A DNA stretch of 64,000 bases from Sphingobium sp. CR2-8 (GTDB taxonomy: Bacteria > Pseudomonadota > Alphaproteobacteria > Sphingomonadales > Sphingomonadaceae). Of the stretch, positions 17,369 to 26,348 are shown in pieces. The notes beneath the pieces were generated by a model. The model ran no database searches and had not been told where the DNA came from. It worked only from the letters and a program-made list of their open reading frames with translations. Position 1 is the stretch's first letter. Each line of letters begins with the position of its first letter. Location of the stretch: NCBI RefSeq assembly GCF_035818615.1, contig NZ_JAYKZY010000001.1:288501-352500 (forward strand), written 5' to 3'. The position numbers and the translations under genes were made by a program.

Positions 17369-19977
17369 TGGTTGCGCCGATCCGCACCACCTGCGCCTAT
17401 TGCGGCGTCGGTTGCGGCATATCGGCCACGCCGACCGGGCCGCGATCCGTCGTCATAAAGGGCGATGAGGCGCATCCGGCCAATGGCGGGCGCCTCTGTT
17501 CCAAAGGCACCCATCTGGGCGAGACGGTGGGACTGGAAGGGCGGCTGCTCCATCCCATGGTGGGGAACAAGCGAGCAAGCTGGGACAAGGCGTTGGATCT
17601 GGTCGCGAAGACATTTCGCGAGACTATCGATCGGCACGGGCCGGACAGCGTCGCCTTCTACGTGTCGGGCCAGTTGCTGACCGAAGATTATTATGTCGCC
17701 AACAAGCTGATGAAGGGCTTCATCGGATCGGCGAACATCGACACCAATTCGCGCCTTTGCATGTCCAGCGCCGTGGCCGGGCATATGCGCGCCTTTGGCG
17801 AGGATATAGTGCCAGCCAGCTATGACGATCTGGACGAAGCCGACCTGATCGTCCTTGTCGGCTCCAACACCGCCTGGTGCCATCCGATCGTTTACCAGCG
17901 CATTCAGGCGGCCCGTGCCGCGCGCGGTACGAAGCTGGTCGTCATCGACCCGCGCCGCACCGAAACCTGTGAGGACGCCGACCTGCATCTGCCGGTCAAG
18001 CCTGGCACCGACGTCGCGCTGATGAATGGGTTGCTCGCCTGGTGTGATCTGGAAGGGGTCACTGATCCCGCTTTCATCGCGGATCATGTCAATGCGCCTG
18101 CGGGTTTCTGGGAGCATATCCGCACCGGTCACGATCTGTGGACCACGGCCAAAACCTGCGACATCGCACCCGCGCTGCTGGAGCAGTTCTTCGCCCTGTT
18201 CGCTGCGACCCCGCGCACCGTCACGCTGTTCAGTCAGGGCATCAACCAGTCGATCCGCGGCACGGACCAGGTCAATGCCATCATCAACGTTCATCTGGCG
18301 ACCGGTCGCTTTGGCAAGCCGGGCGCGGCGCCGTTCTCGATCACGGGCCAGCCCAACGCCATGGGCGGGCGCGAAGTGGGGGGATTGGCTTCGACCCTGG
18401 CCGCTCATATGGATTTCGCGCCGGATAATGTCGCGCGGGTGGGCCGCTTCTGGGCCGCGCCGAACATGGCGACCAAGCCGGGCCTGAAGGCCGTCGATCT
18501 GTTTCGTGCGATCGATGAGGGCCGGATCAAGGCGCTTTGGGTGATGGCGACCAACCCTGCCGTGTCGCTGCCCGACGCGGGGCGCGTGCGTGAGGCGCTA
18601 GCGGCTATTCCCTTCCTCGTCGTGTCGGACATCGTGGCCGAAACCGATACCGGCCTTCATGCCGATATACGCCTGCCCGCCGCCGGATGGGGCGAGAAAG
18701 ACGGGACCGTCACCAATTCGGACCGCACCATCAGCCGTCAACGGCCCTTCCTGGCGCTGCCGGGCGAAGCGAAGCCGGACTGGTGGATCGTGACCGAGGT
18801 CGCCCGGCGCATGGGCTGGCGCAACGCTTTCGCCTATGATCGGCCCGCCGATATCTGGCGCGAACATGCGCGTCTGACCGCCTATCAGAATGACGGGCAG
18901 CGTGTGCTCAACCTGCGCAGCCATGCCACGATCGGCAATCAGGCCTATGACGCGCTGGAGCCGTTCCGCTGGGGCGGCGACGCACCTTTTTCAGACGGCT
19001 TTCCGACCCCGGATCGCAGGGCGCGCCTTGTGCTGACGAAGCAGATGGACGTGCAGGGGCCGCTTCGGGACTGGCCGCTGACGCTCAATACCGGGCGCTA
19101 TCGCGACCAGTGGCACACGATGACGCGCACCGGTCTTGCGCCCAAACTCGCGCGCCATCGCGAAGAGCCGCTGGTGGAGATCCATCCGCAGGATGCAATG
19201 GCGATGGGTCTAGCCGACGGCGATCTGGCGCGCGTGCGGACGGCGCAAGGCGACAGCATTTTCCGTGTCGCCCTAAGCGAAGGCCAGCGTGCCGGAGAGA
19301 TTTTCACGCCGATCCACTGGACCGATCAGATTTCAAACGGTGGCCGGACCGGCCTGCTGCCCCGGCCTCTGGTCGATCCGCATTCCGGTCAACCCGGTTT
19401 CAAACGCACGCCAGCCAGCGTCGAGCGTGTCGCGACCCAATGGAAGGGCTTCCTGATCCTGCGCGGCGCTGATCCGATAAAGCCGCCATGCCTTTGGGCA
19501 ACGCGTGTGACGGTGCCGGGCGGCGCGCTATACGAGGTTGCGGGGAACGGCGATCCGGCGCGGCTGGAGGCCTGCCTGCCCAAGGGCGAGCGGATCGAGG
19601 CGATCGATCAGACGCGCGGCACGCGCCGGGTGGCCATCATCCGTGACGGCAAGCTGGCAGGCGTGCTGTTCGTGACCTGCACCGGCCTGCTCCCTTCGCG
19701 CGACTGGCTGATCGACCAGCTATCGGTCGAGGGCGTCGGCGCGACCGTGCTGGCGGCGCGTGGACCGGGCAGCCAGCCCGACAAGGGGGCGACCATCTGC
19801 GTGTGTTTCGACATCGGCTTGAACCAGATCGTCGCCGCGATCCGTGATCAGCGGTTGATCGACGTGCCCGCCGTTGGACAGGCGCTGGGCGCGGGCACCA
19901 ATTGCGGGTCGTGCCGCCCGGCCATCGCTAAAATTCTGGCTCAAACCTCGCAGGAGACGCTGCATGCAGCCGAATGA
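17368..19977 (+). CDS. nasA: Assimilatory nitrate reductase catalytic subunit (molybdenum, 4Fe-4S)
   Basis: An 869-residue molybdopterin oxidoreductase. The N-terminal 4Fe-4S site is CAYCGVGC with a later Cys in RLCSKG. Molybdopterin regions include SNTAWCHPIVYQRI, SQGINQSIRGTDQVNAIIN and QPNAMGGREVGG. The dinucleotide-binding domain holds LNTGRYRDQWHTMTRTG. A C-terminal BFD-like 2Fe-2S domain (TICVCFDIG, TNCGSCRPAI) makes it the long NasA type. No signal peptide, in keeping with a cytoplasmic assimilatory enzyme. No separate reductase (NasB/NasC) gene is seen in the operon, so the electron donor must be encoded elsewhere or be ferredoxin. It overlaps cobA by 14 bases. Confidence 0.95.
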   Translation: MVAPIRTTCAYCGVGCGISATPTGPRSVVIKGDEAHPANGGRLCSKGTHLGETVGLEGRLLHPMVGNKRASWDKALDLVAKTFRETIDRHGPDSVAFYVSGQLLTEDYYVANKLMKGFIGSANIDTNSRLCMSSAVAGHMRAFGEDIVPASYDDLDEADLIVLVGSNTAWCHPIVYQRIQAARAARGTKLVVIDPRRTETCEDADLHLPVKPGTDVALMNGLLAWCDLEGVTDPAFIADHVNAPAGFWEHIRTGHDLWTTAKTCDIAPALLEQFFALFAATPRTVTLFSQGINQSIRGTDQVNAIINVHLATGRFGKPGAAPFSITGQPNAMGGREVGGLASTLAAHMDFAPDNVARVGRFWAAPNMATKPGLKAVDLFRAIDEGRIKALWVMATNPAVSLPDAGRVREALAAIPFLVVSDIVAETDTGLHADIRLPAAGWGEKDGTVTNSDRTISRQRPFLALPGEAKPDWWIVTEVARRMGWRNAFAYDRPADIWREHARLTAYQNDGQRVLNLRSHATIGNQAYDALEPFRWGGDAPFSDGFPTPDRRARLVLTKQMDVQGPLRDWPLTLNTGRYRDQWHTMTRTGLAPKLARHREEPLVEIHPQDAMAMGLADGDLARVRTAQGDSIFRVALSEGQRAGEIFTPIHWTDQISNGGRTGLLPRPLVDPHSGQPGFKRTPASVERVATQWKGFLILRGADPIKPPCLWATRVTVPGGALYEVAGNGDPARLEACLPKGERIEAIDQTRGTRRVAIIRDGKLAGVLFVTCTGLLPSRDWLIDQLSVEGVGATVLAARGPGSQPDKGATICVCFDIGLNQIVAAIRDQRLIDVPAVGQALGAGTNCGSCRPAIAKILAQTSQETLHAAE

Positions 19978-20746
19978 ACGCATTGCCCCTGGCGAAGTCT
20001 GGCTGGTCGGTGCAGGGCCGGGCGACCCGGACCTGCTGACCCGCAAGGCCGAAAAGCTGATCGCGGCGGCGGACGTGGTTTTCCATGATGCTCTGGTCGG
20101 GCCGGGCGTGCTGGACCTGATCCCCGCCGAAGTTGAACGGGTGAGCGTCGGCAAGCGATCGGGCCGGCATTCCAAAGCGCAGGACAGCATCAACGACCTG
20201 CTGCTGGCGGCGGCGAAGGCGGGCAAGCGCGTCGTGCGCCTAAAGGGGGGCGACCCGTCGATCTTTGGCCGCTCGGCGGAGGAAATGGCGCATCTGGCCG
20301 CAGATGGCGTGCGTTTCCAGATTTGCCCCGGCATCACGACGGCCAGTGCGGCGGCGGCGAGCGGCCATGCGTCGCTGACCTTGCGCGGCGTGGCACGCGG
20401 GCTGACGCTGGTGACGGCGCATCTCAAGGCGGGCGAGCCGCTGAAGCTGGATTGGGAAACGCTGGCGCGCCCGGGCGGCACGCTTGGCATCTATATGGGT
20501 CGGGCGGCGGCGGCGGAAATCAGCCGATCGCTGATCGTGGCGGGACGCGATCCCGCAACGCCGGTGATGATCGCGGTCAATGTCTCGCTGCCCAATGAAC
20601 GGTTGATCCGGGGCAGGCTGTCGGCGCTGGCCTTTCTGGTGGCGACGATCAGCGAGGATGACCCCACCCTGTTGTTGATCGGTGAGGCGGTGGCGGGGAC
20701 GCATGTTCCGGCCGATGTCTTGGCGAGTGCCGCGCTTCCGGTCTGA
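19964..20746 (+). CDS. cobA: Uroporphyrinogen-III C-methyltransferase (siroheme synthesis)
   Basis: A 260-residue SAM-dependent methyltransferase with the family signatures VWLVGAGPGDPDLLTRKA, HDALVG, VRLKGGDPSIFGRSAEE and CPGITTASAAAASGH. The start ATG 19964 lies inside the end of nasA and has CAGGAG upstream. It makes precorrin-2, the precursor of the siroheme needed by NirB, which explains its place at the operon end. The CysG dehydrogenase/ferrochelatase domain is absent, so that step is encoded elsewhere. Symbols cobA or sumT are both used. Confidence 0.93.
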   Translation: MQPNERIAPGEVWLVGAGPGDPDLLTRKAEKLIAAADVVFHDALVGPGVLDLIPAEVERVSVGKRSGRHSKAQDSINDLLLAAAKAGKRVVRLKGGDPSIFGRSAEEMAHLAADGVRFQICPGITTASAAAASGHASLTLRGVARGLTLVTAHLKAGEPLKLDWETLARPGGTLGIYMGRAAAAEISRSLIVAGRDPATPVMIAVNVSLPNERLIRGRLSALAFLVATISEDDPTLLLIGEAVAGTHVPADVLASAALPV

Positions 20747-21001
20747 TCTGTCCAGCCCGCCGATCGCGCATTCGGTTTGCTCGAACTATTACGCCATCGC
20801 TGCCGGATGGGGCTGGACGTCGCGCTGCCGAATGTCTCCGGTTCGACCAGGACAAGCGGTCGGATTGTCGAACATTTCGGGCGCGAGCCATGCGTCGACC
20901 ATTCTGCTGGAGCATGATGGTCTCGATCCTAATAACATATGGGGTGAAATGTCTGTCCCGCGCCTCTGTCGGCGCAGGCCATCAACACCGGCGAAATTCA
21001 C

Positions 21002-21020
21002 TCATCTAGTATGAGAAATA
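21002..21020 (+). repeat. 19-bp repeat, copy 1 (putative GntR operator)
   Basis: TCATCTAGTATGAGAAATA is found here and identically at 21904-21922. The TCAT and ATGA ends form an imperfect palindrome. This copy lies just beyond the 3' end of the GntR gene, in the 287-base gap after cobA, which otherwise shows no gene. Confidence 0.6.
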
Positions 21021-21033
21021 GATCGGCATGGCC

Positions 21034-21762
21034 TCATAACATGCCCGCGTCGGCGGAGGCATTCCGGATCAAGGCCAGCATTTTCAGCCGGGCTTCCTCG
21101 CCTTCGCCGCGCATGATCGCGTCGAATACGGCATCATGGTCGGGCATGGGATCGCGCGACTCCTTACGTTCGTCGCGCGCGAAGCGCGTGGTCCAGGCGA
21201 CTACCGCCGTGACCGACGTGGCCAGGGTGATGAGCGATTCGTTGCGGGTGGCGAGCAGGATCAGGCGATGGAAGCCCTGATCCGCGGCGCGTCCTTCCGC
21301 CGTTTGCAGGCCGAAGCGGCGCATTTCCTCCAGGGCATGGCCCATGCGGGAAATATCCTGCCCGTCGCGACGCAGGGCCGCAAACTCTGCCGCCGCCGGT
21401 TCCACGACGATGCGCAGTTCGAATATGTCGCGCAGAAACTGGGGCGTCGGTCCCGCCTCGAACATCCAGGCGAGTACGTCCAGGTCCAGCATGTTCCAGC
21501 GCAGCCTGTCGTTGATGCGCGTGCCACTTTTTGTGCGACTATGGACCAGCCCCTTGGCCGACAGGACGCGGACGGCCTCGCGATAGGCGGTGCGGGACAC
21601 GCCCTGTTCCGCGCTATATCGCTCCTCGCCCGGCAAAATGTCGCCCGGCTGGTAGCGACCACCGACGATCGCGACCCCCACATCATGGGCGATCCGGTCA
21701 TGGACGGCCCTTTGCGACGGGCTGGGCGGGCGGGACAGGGGATGGTCGTCTGCTTGCATCAT
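21034..21762 (-). CDS. GntR-family regulator, FadR/FCD subfamily
   Basis: A 242-residue repressor-type protein. The N-terminal winged helix shows GDILPGEERYSAEQGVSRTAYREAV and VLSAKGLVHSRTKSGTRI. The C-terminal all-helical FCD domain has LRIVVEPAAAEFAA, FHRLILLATRNESL and PDHDAVFDAI with the Asp and His residues that bind a metal and the effector. FCD regulators usually sense sugar acids or other carboxylates. It is divergent from the TonB receptor that heads the sugar-acid genes, so it probably controls them; three GTATGAGAAA-containing sites flank it. ATG 21759 is an equally possible start. Confidence 0.88.
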   Translation of the reverse strand: MMQADDHPLSRPPSPSQRAVHDRIAHDVGVAIVGGRYQPGDILPGEERYSAEQGVSRTAYREAVRVLSAKGLVHSRTKSGTRINDRLRWNMLDLDVLAWMFEAGPTPQFLRDIFELRIVVEPAAAEFAALRRDGQDISRMGHALEEMRRFGLQTAEGRAADQGFHRLILLATRNESLITLATSVTAVVAWTTRFARDERKESRDPMPDHDAVFDAIMRGEGEEARLKMLALIRNASADAGML

Positions 21763-21825
21763 CTCGGCTTCGTCACCCCTCCTTCCCCTGTCGTCAAGCC
21801 TGAACGGCGTTGCAGGCCATAATTG

Positions 21826-21835
21826 GTATGAGAAA
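21826..21835 (+). promoter_or_regulatory. Partial copy of the GntR-linked motif
   Basis: AATTGGTATGAGAAAAATC contains GTATGAGAAA, the 10-base core shared with the two 19-bp repeats. It lies between the divergent GntR and TonB receptor genes, 64 bases from the GntR start. Confidence 0.45.
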
Positions 21836-21903
21836 AATCGAATATTTGATGGTCCGAACCATTACTCCGTCAATTTATCGCTTGAATGGGTTCCAAAAAT
21901 TCG

Positions 21904-21922
21904 TCATCTAGTATGAGAAATA
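21904..21922 (+). repeat. 19-bp repeat, copy 2 (putative GntR operator at the receptor promoter)
   Basis: Identical to 21002-21020. It ends 25 bases before the TonB receptor start, where an operator would block transcription or initiation. TAGTAT inside it could be a -10 element. Confidence 0.65.
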
Positions 21923-21947
21923 AAAATGACTCGGAGGGGATATGATG

Positions 21948-24629
21948 ATGAAAAAGGGAACACAGCTGTCTATTTCGCTGTTCGCGCTCGCGATGGCGCA
22001 ATCGGCGATCGCCCAGTCCGGCCCGGGCCAGAACGCGGGCGTCAGCGATGGCGACATCATCGTCACCGGCATGCGGGCCAGCCTGTCGTCGGCGCAAAAT
22101 ATCAAACGCAACGCCCAGCAACTGGTCAACTCGGTCGTGGCCGAGGATATCGGCAAGCTGCCCGACAATAATGTGGTGGAGGCGCTTCAGCGCGTACCCG
22201 GCATCCAGGTTTCACCCCGCGCCCGCGGCGAGTCCGCCACCGTCCTCATCCGCGGCCTTCCCGACGTGGTGACGCTCGTCAATGGCCGCAACATCTTCAG
22301 CACCACCGGCCGATCCCTGTCGCTGGCGGATGTGCCGGCGGATCTTGTTGCAGGCGTCGATGTCTACAAGTCGCGCTCGGCCGATCAGCTGGAAGGCGGC
22401 ATTGCCGGCCTCATCAACGTCCGCACCCGCCGTCCCTTCGACTTCAAGGGGCTGGAGGTCGCGCTGGCGGGCCGCGAAGTCTATAGCGAGCAACCCGACA
22501 AGATCGATCCCTATGCCAGCGCCCTCATCAGCAATCGCTGGTCGACCGGCATCGGCGAAATCGGCGCCCTCATCAGCGTCTCCTATCACAAGACCCGCTA
22601 TCGCGACGAAACCATCTATAGCGGCGGCTATTTCGGTTATAATCTCGACAACAGCCGCGCGCCTTACACGCCTGGCGTTCCGCTCGACCCGCGCGGCACC
22701 AACCCGACCGAGCCCAGGGCGTTTCGCACCGACGTGATCGGCGCCTTCGACCGGATCGGCACTCGCACCCGCCCGGCGGTCAACGCCACGCTGCAATGGG
22801 CGCCCGACGATCGCCTGACCATCCATGCCGACGGCCTGTTCTACGGCTATCGCGAGCGCGGCAACGGCAATCAGAATTTCACGTCGATGAACGGGACTTT
22901 GCTGGCCCCGCTCAAGTTCGTTGGCGATACCAAGCTGGTCCAGTCGCTCAGCATCGCCAATGGCCGCGTCGCCAATTTCGGCAACGCCTACAAAAACAAG
23001 GCCGATCGCTGGCAGGGCGCGGTGGGCGCGGACTGGGAAGCGGGCGACTGGAAGGCGGCGACGGAATTATCCTACACCCGGTCGAAGGCGACCGATATTG
23101 GCAACAATCTGGACGTCGACTTCATCGCGTCGCGCACCGACGCCGTCTTCAACGACGGATCGGGCACGCCCTATTTCGCCCTGCCCAACGACAATATCGC
23201 CGATCCCTCGCGCTATTTCCTGTCGCGCCTGTCGACCACGCGCACGTTGGGCGATGGCAAGGAATGGGCATGGCGTGGCGATCTGTCCTATCGCTCGACC
23301 TTCCTGATCTTCTCGGGCCTCGACGCGGGTATCCGCCTCAGCAAGCGCGACGCCAAATCGGACAGCTTCACCCAGACGGTAAATTGCGGTCCGGCGGTCG
23401 CGGTCAAATGCTACACCACCCGCGCCGCCAGCCTGCCGGGCCTGATGACGGTGACGCCCGGGGACTTCGACACCGGCACCGGCAATTTCGTGCGCCAATG
23501 GGCTACGCCGACGACCAGCTATCTGCTGAACAATATCGGGACGCTGCGTCAGCTGTTCGGACTGGCCCCGGGCGATCCGGCCTTTCAGGACACCCAGCAT
23601 TTCGACATCAACGAGAAGAACTACGCCGGTTACGGACAGGCCAATCTGGAGATCGGCCGACTGGACGGCCAGGTCGGCGTGCGGGTCATCCGCACCGACA
23701 TCACCTCCAACGCTTTTCTGGTTCTGCGCGGCGCCACCTCGCCCGTCACCATCCGCAACAAAAGTACGGATGTGCTGCCCAGCCTGGCGCTACGCTACAA
23801 GCTCAAGGACAATCTGTTCCTGCGCTTCGCCGCCAGCAAGACGATCACCCGCCCCAGCTTCGCGCAGCTCAACCCCGCGCTTACCCTGACGCCGCCCATA
23901 CCCGGGCAGCAGCCCTTCGGGCGCGGCACCAGCGGCAATGCGGATCTCAAGCCGGTTCGCTCCGACAATTACGACCTGTCGCTCGAATGGTATATCGACC
24001 GGTCCAGTTCGATCACCGCGACCATCTTTCGCCGCGACGTCTCGGGTTTCATTCAGTCGGTCACCAGCAATTTCGACATCGACTATCTTGGCCCCGACAA
24101 TGGCGTCTATCAGATCACCCGACCGGAAAATTCCGGCTCGGGCAAGTTGCAGGGGATAGAGGGTGGCTTCACCTTTTTCCCCAAGGGACTGCCCAAATGG
24201 CTCGACGGCATCGGCGTCAGCGCCAACGGCACCTATATCGACGGCAAGAATACGGCCCTGTCGCCGCTACCCGGCGTCACCGGCTTTTTGGACATACCGT
24301 TCCAGAATGTCTCCAAATATTCCGCCACCGGCACGCTCATCTATGAAAAGGGCGGCTTCTCCGGCCGGGCCTCCTATGTCTGGCGCGACAGATATAATGG
24401 CGGGCTGCACTTTACCGGGGTCAATCCCAACTTCATCACCAACGGCCAGATCAGCAATCTCGACCTGTCCTTCTCCTATGAGATCAATCCGCAGTTCACC
24501 GTCGTGTTCGATGCGACCAACGTGCTGAAAAATCTCTATCAAACTTCGTTCAACGACCCCAGTCTCTATCCGCGCGACACGGTTCTCTACACGCGCACCT
24601 TCGCCGTCGGTTTTCGCGCGAAGCTTTGA
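21948..24629 (+). CDS. TonB-dependent receptor for the sugar-acid locus
   Basis: An 893-residue outer-membrane receptor. Three ATG codons run in a row (21942, 21945, 21948); the last has the best spacing from AGGGG, about 8 bases. The signal peptide MKKGTQLSISLFALAMAQSA ends before IAQ. The plug domain shows DIIVTGMRASLSS, NNVVEALQRVPGIQV and VLIRGLPDVVTLVNGR. The barrel ends in TFAVGFRAKL. The DVPADLVAGVDVYKS and LEGGIAGLINVRTR motifs are usual in carbohydrate receptors of sphingomonads and Caulobacter. Its gene precedes GH39, MFS and dehydratase genes, so it probably imports their oligosaccharide substrate. Confidence 0.93.
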   Translation: MKKGTQLSISLFALAMAQSAIAQSGPGQNAGVSDGDIIVTGMRASLSSAQNIKRNAQQLVNSVVAEDIGKLPDNNVVEALQRVPGIQVSPRARGESATVLIRGLPDVVTLVNGRNIFSTTGRSLSLADVPADLVAGVDVYKSRSADQLEGGIAGLINVRTRRPFDFKGLEVALAGREVYSEQPDKIDPYASALISNRWSTGIGEIGALISVSYHKTRYRDETIYSGGYFGYNLDNSRAPYTPGVPLDPRGTNPTEPRAFRTDVIGAFDRIGTRTRPAVNATLQWAPDDRLTIHADGLFYGYRERGNGNQNFTSMNGTLLAPLKFVGDTKLVQSLSIANGRVANFGNAYKNKADRWQGAVGADWEAGDWKAATELSYTRSKATDIGNNLDVDFIASRTDAVFNDGSGTPYFALPNDNIADPSRYFLSRLSTTRTLGDGKEWAWRGDLSYRSTFLIFSGLDAGIRLSKRDAKSDSFTQTVNCGPAVAVKCYTTRAASLPGLMTVTPGDFDTGTGNFVRQWATPTTSYLLNNIGTLRQLFGLAPGDPAFQDTQHFDINEKNYAGYGQANLEIGRLDGQVGVRVIRTDITSNAFLVLRGATSPVTIRNKSTDVLPSLALRYKLKDNLFLRFAASKTITRPSFAQLNPALTLTPPIPGQQPFGRGTSGNADLKPVRSDNYDLSLEWYIDRSSSITATIFRRDVSGFIQSVTSNFDIDYLGPDNGVYQITRPENSGSGKLQGIEGGFTFFPKGLPKWLDGIGVSANGTYIDGKNTALSPLPGVTGFLDIPFQNVSKYSATGTLIYEKGGFSGRASYVWRDRYNGGLHFTGVNPNFITNGQISNLDLSFSYEINPQFTVVFDATNVLKNLYQTSFNDPSLYPRDTVLYTRTFAVGFRAKL

Positions 24630-24655
24630 CGATGCCTATTTCGAGAGGATGTTCC

Positions 24656-26347
24656 ATGACGATTTCCCCAATGATCGCTTCCCTGTCGATGCTGATGGCG
24701 CTGCCGCAACTGGCCCAGGCCCAGACGGCGTCGGCGCAGGAAGCGCGGCAGGTCGCCATCAGCGTGGACACCGCGAAATCGGCGGGCAAGTTGCCCCCGG
24801 TGTGGCGCTTCTTCGGCGCGGACGAACCCAATTATGCGACCATGAAGGATGGCCGCAAATTGCTGGTGGAACTGGGTGAACTCAAGAAAGGCGAAGTCTA
24901 TTTCCGCGCCCACAATCTGCTGAGCAGCGGCGATGGCACCGCCGCGTTCAAATGGGGCAGCACCAACGCCTATACCGAAAGCAAGGACGGTAAACCGGTC
25001 TATGACTGGAAAGTGGTGGACGGCATCATCGACACTTATCTGGCGCGCGGCGTGCGGCCCTATCTCCAGATCGGCTTCATGCCGCAAGCCATGTCCGCCG
25101 CGCCCGCCGGTACGCCCTATCAGCATGAATGGCGGCCCGGTTTCGACTATAAGCTGATCGCGACGGGTTGGACCTACCCGCCCAAGGACTATGAGAAATG
25201 GGCGGAACTCGTCTATCAATGGACGCTCCACAATATCGAGAAATACGGCAAGGCCGAAGTCGAAAAATGGTATTTCGAGGTCTGGAACGAGCCGAACTCG
25301 TCCTTCTACTGGACCGCTTCTCCGGAGGAATTCTACAAGCTGCATGACTATGCGATCGGGGCGGTGCGCCGCGCGTTGCCGACCGCGCGGGTCGGCGGGC
25401 CGGACGTCGCCGGGGCCGGGGGCACCTTCATGGACGGCTTCCTGAAACATGTGTCGTCGGGCAAGAATTATGTGACCGGCCAGACCGGCACGCCCACCGA
25501 CTTCCTGTCCTTCCATGCCAAGGGCAAGCCGGTCTTCGTCGGCGGCCATGTCCGCATGGGCATCGCCACCCATTTGCAGGAGGCCGATCGCGGCTTCACC
25601 AAGATACTGTCCATTCCTGCGCTGGCGACCAAGCCGGTGGTGATCGGCGAAAGCGATCCGGAAGGCTGCGCCGCCTGTCCCGGACCGCAGAACGACTATC
25701 GCAACGGCACCATGTACAGCAGCTACACCGCAGCCAGTTTCGCGCGCATCTGGGAATTGGCCGAACGGCGGAAGGTCAATCTGGAAGGCGTGCTGTCCTG
25801 GTCCTTCGAATTTGAGGATCAGCCCTGGTTCGCGGGCTATCGCCAGCTGTCCACCAACGGCGTCGACCTGCCGGTGCTCAATGTCTTCCGCCTCTTCGCC
25901 CAACTGGGCGAGACGAAGCTGGCGACGACCAACGCAGCCCAGATCCCGCTCGACCAGGCGATGGCGAAAGGCATTCAGGGCAATGCCGATATCGGGTCGA
26001 TCGCCACTCGCACGGCGGATGGCAAGGTCGCGCTGCTGCTGTGGCATTATCATGACGATGACGTCCCCGGGCCGGATGCGCAGGTGAAGATCGATCTGAA
26101 AGGGCTGAAGGCCGCACCGACGGGCGCGAAGCTGTGGCGGGTCGATGGCGACCATGCCAACGCCTTTTCCGCCTGGAAGAAAATGGGATCGCCCCAGTCC
26201 CCCAATCAGGATCAATATGCCCAATTGGAAGCTGCATCGGTCATGAAAGCGGAAGATGTGACCGTATCCGGCGTTCGCGGCGCGGCCAGCGTCGATCTGA
26301 AGCTGCCGCGCCAGGGCGTGGCGTTGCTGGTTCTGGACGCGCAATAG
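24656..26347 (+). CDS. Glycoside hydrolase family 39 protein, exported
   Basis: A 563-residue hydrolase. ATG 24656 has GAGAGG 7 bases upstream and gives the signal peptide MTISPMIASLSMLMALPQLA with a QAQ cleavage site. The (beta/alpha)8 barrel carries the clan GH-A acid/base Glu212 in WNEPN and the likely nucleophile Glu332 in VVIGESDPEG. GH39 contains beta-xylosidases, alpha-L-iduronidases and arabinose- or rhamnose-acting enzymes, so the linkage is open. The C-terminal part is a beta-sandwich. It lies 26 bases after the receptor and one base before the MFS gene, so it probably releases the sugar that the transporter takes up. Confidence 0.82.
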   Translation: MTISPMIASLSMLMALPQLAQAQTASAQEARQVAISVDTAKSAGKLPPVWRFFGADEPNYATMKDGRKLLVELGELKKGEVYFRAHNLLSSGDGTAAFKWGSTNAYTESKDGKPVYDWKVVDGIIDTYLARGVRPYLQIGFMPQAMSAAPAGTPYQHEWRPGFDYKLIATGWTYPPKDYEKWAELVYQWTLHNIEKYGKAEVEKWYFEVWNEPNSSFYWTASPEEFYKLHDYAIGAVRRALPTARVGGPDVAGAGGTFMDGFLKHVSSGKNYVTGQTGTPTDFLSFHAKGKPVFVGGHVRMGIATHLQEADRGFTKILSIPALATKPVVIGESDPEGCAACPGPQNDYRNGTMYSSYTAASFARIWELAERRKVNLEGVLSWSFEFEDQPWFAGYRQLSTNGVDLPVLNVFRLFAQLGETKLATTNAAQIPLDQAMAKGIQGNADIGSIATRTADGKVALLLWHYHDDDVPGPDAQVKIDLKGLKAAPTGAKLWRVDGDHANAFSAWKKMGSPQSPNQDQYAQLEAASVMKAEDVTVSGVRGAASVDLKLPRQGVALLVLDAQ

Positions 26348-26348
26348 G

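Noticed and set aside
20682..21014. 110-residue ORF after cobA
   Set aside because: It begins inside cobA in another frame, has no ribosome site, and its sequence looks like random translation.
24587..26344. 585-residue open frame on the minus strand opposite the GH39 gene
   Set aside because: No ribosome site or motif; the plus strand carries GH39 catalytic motifs and a signal peptide.
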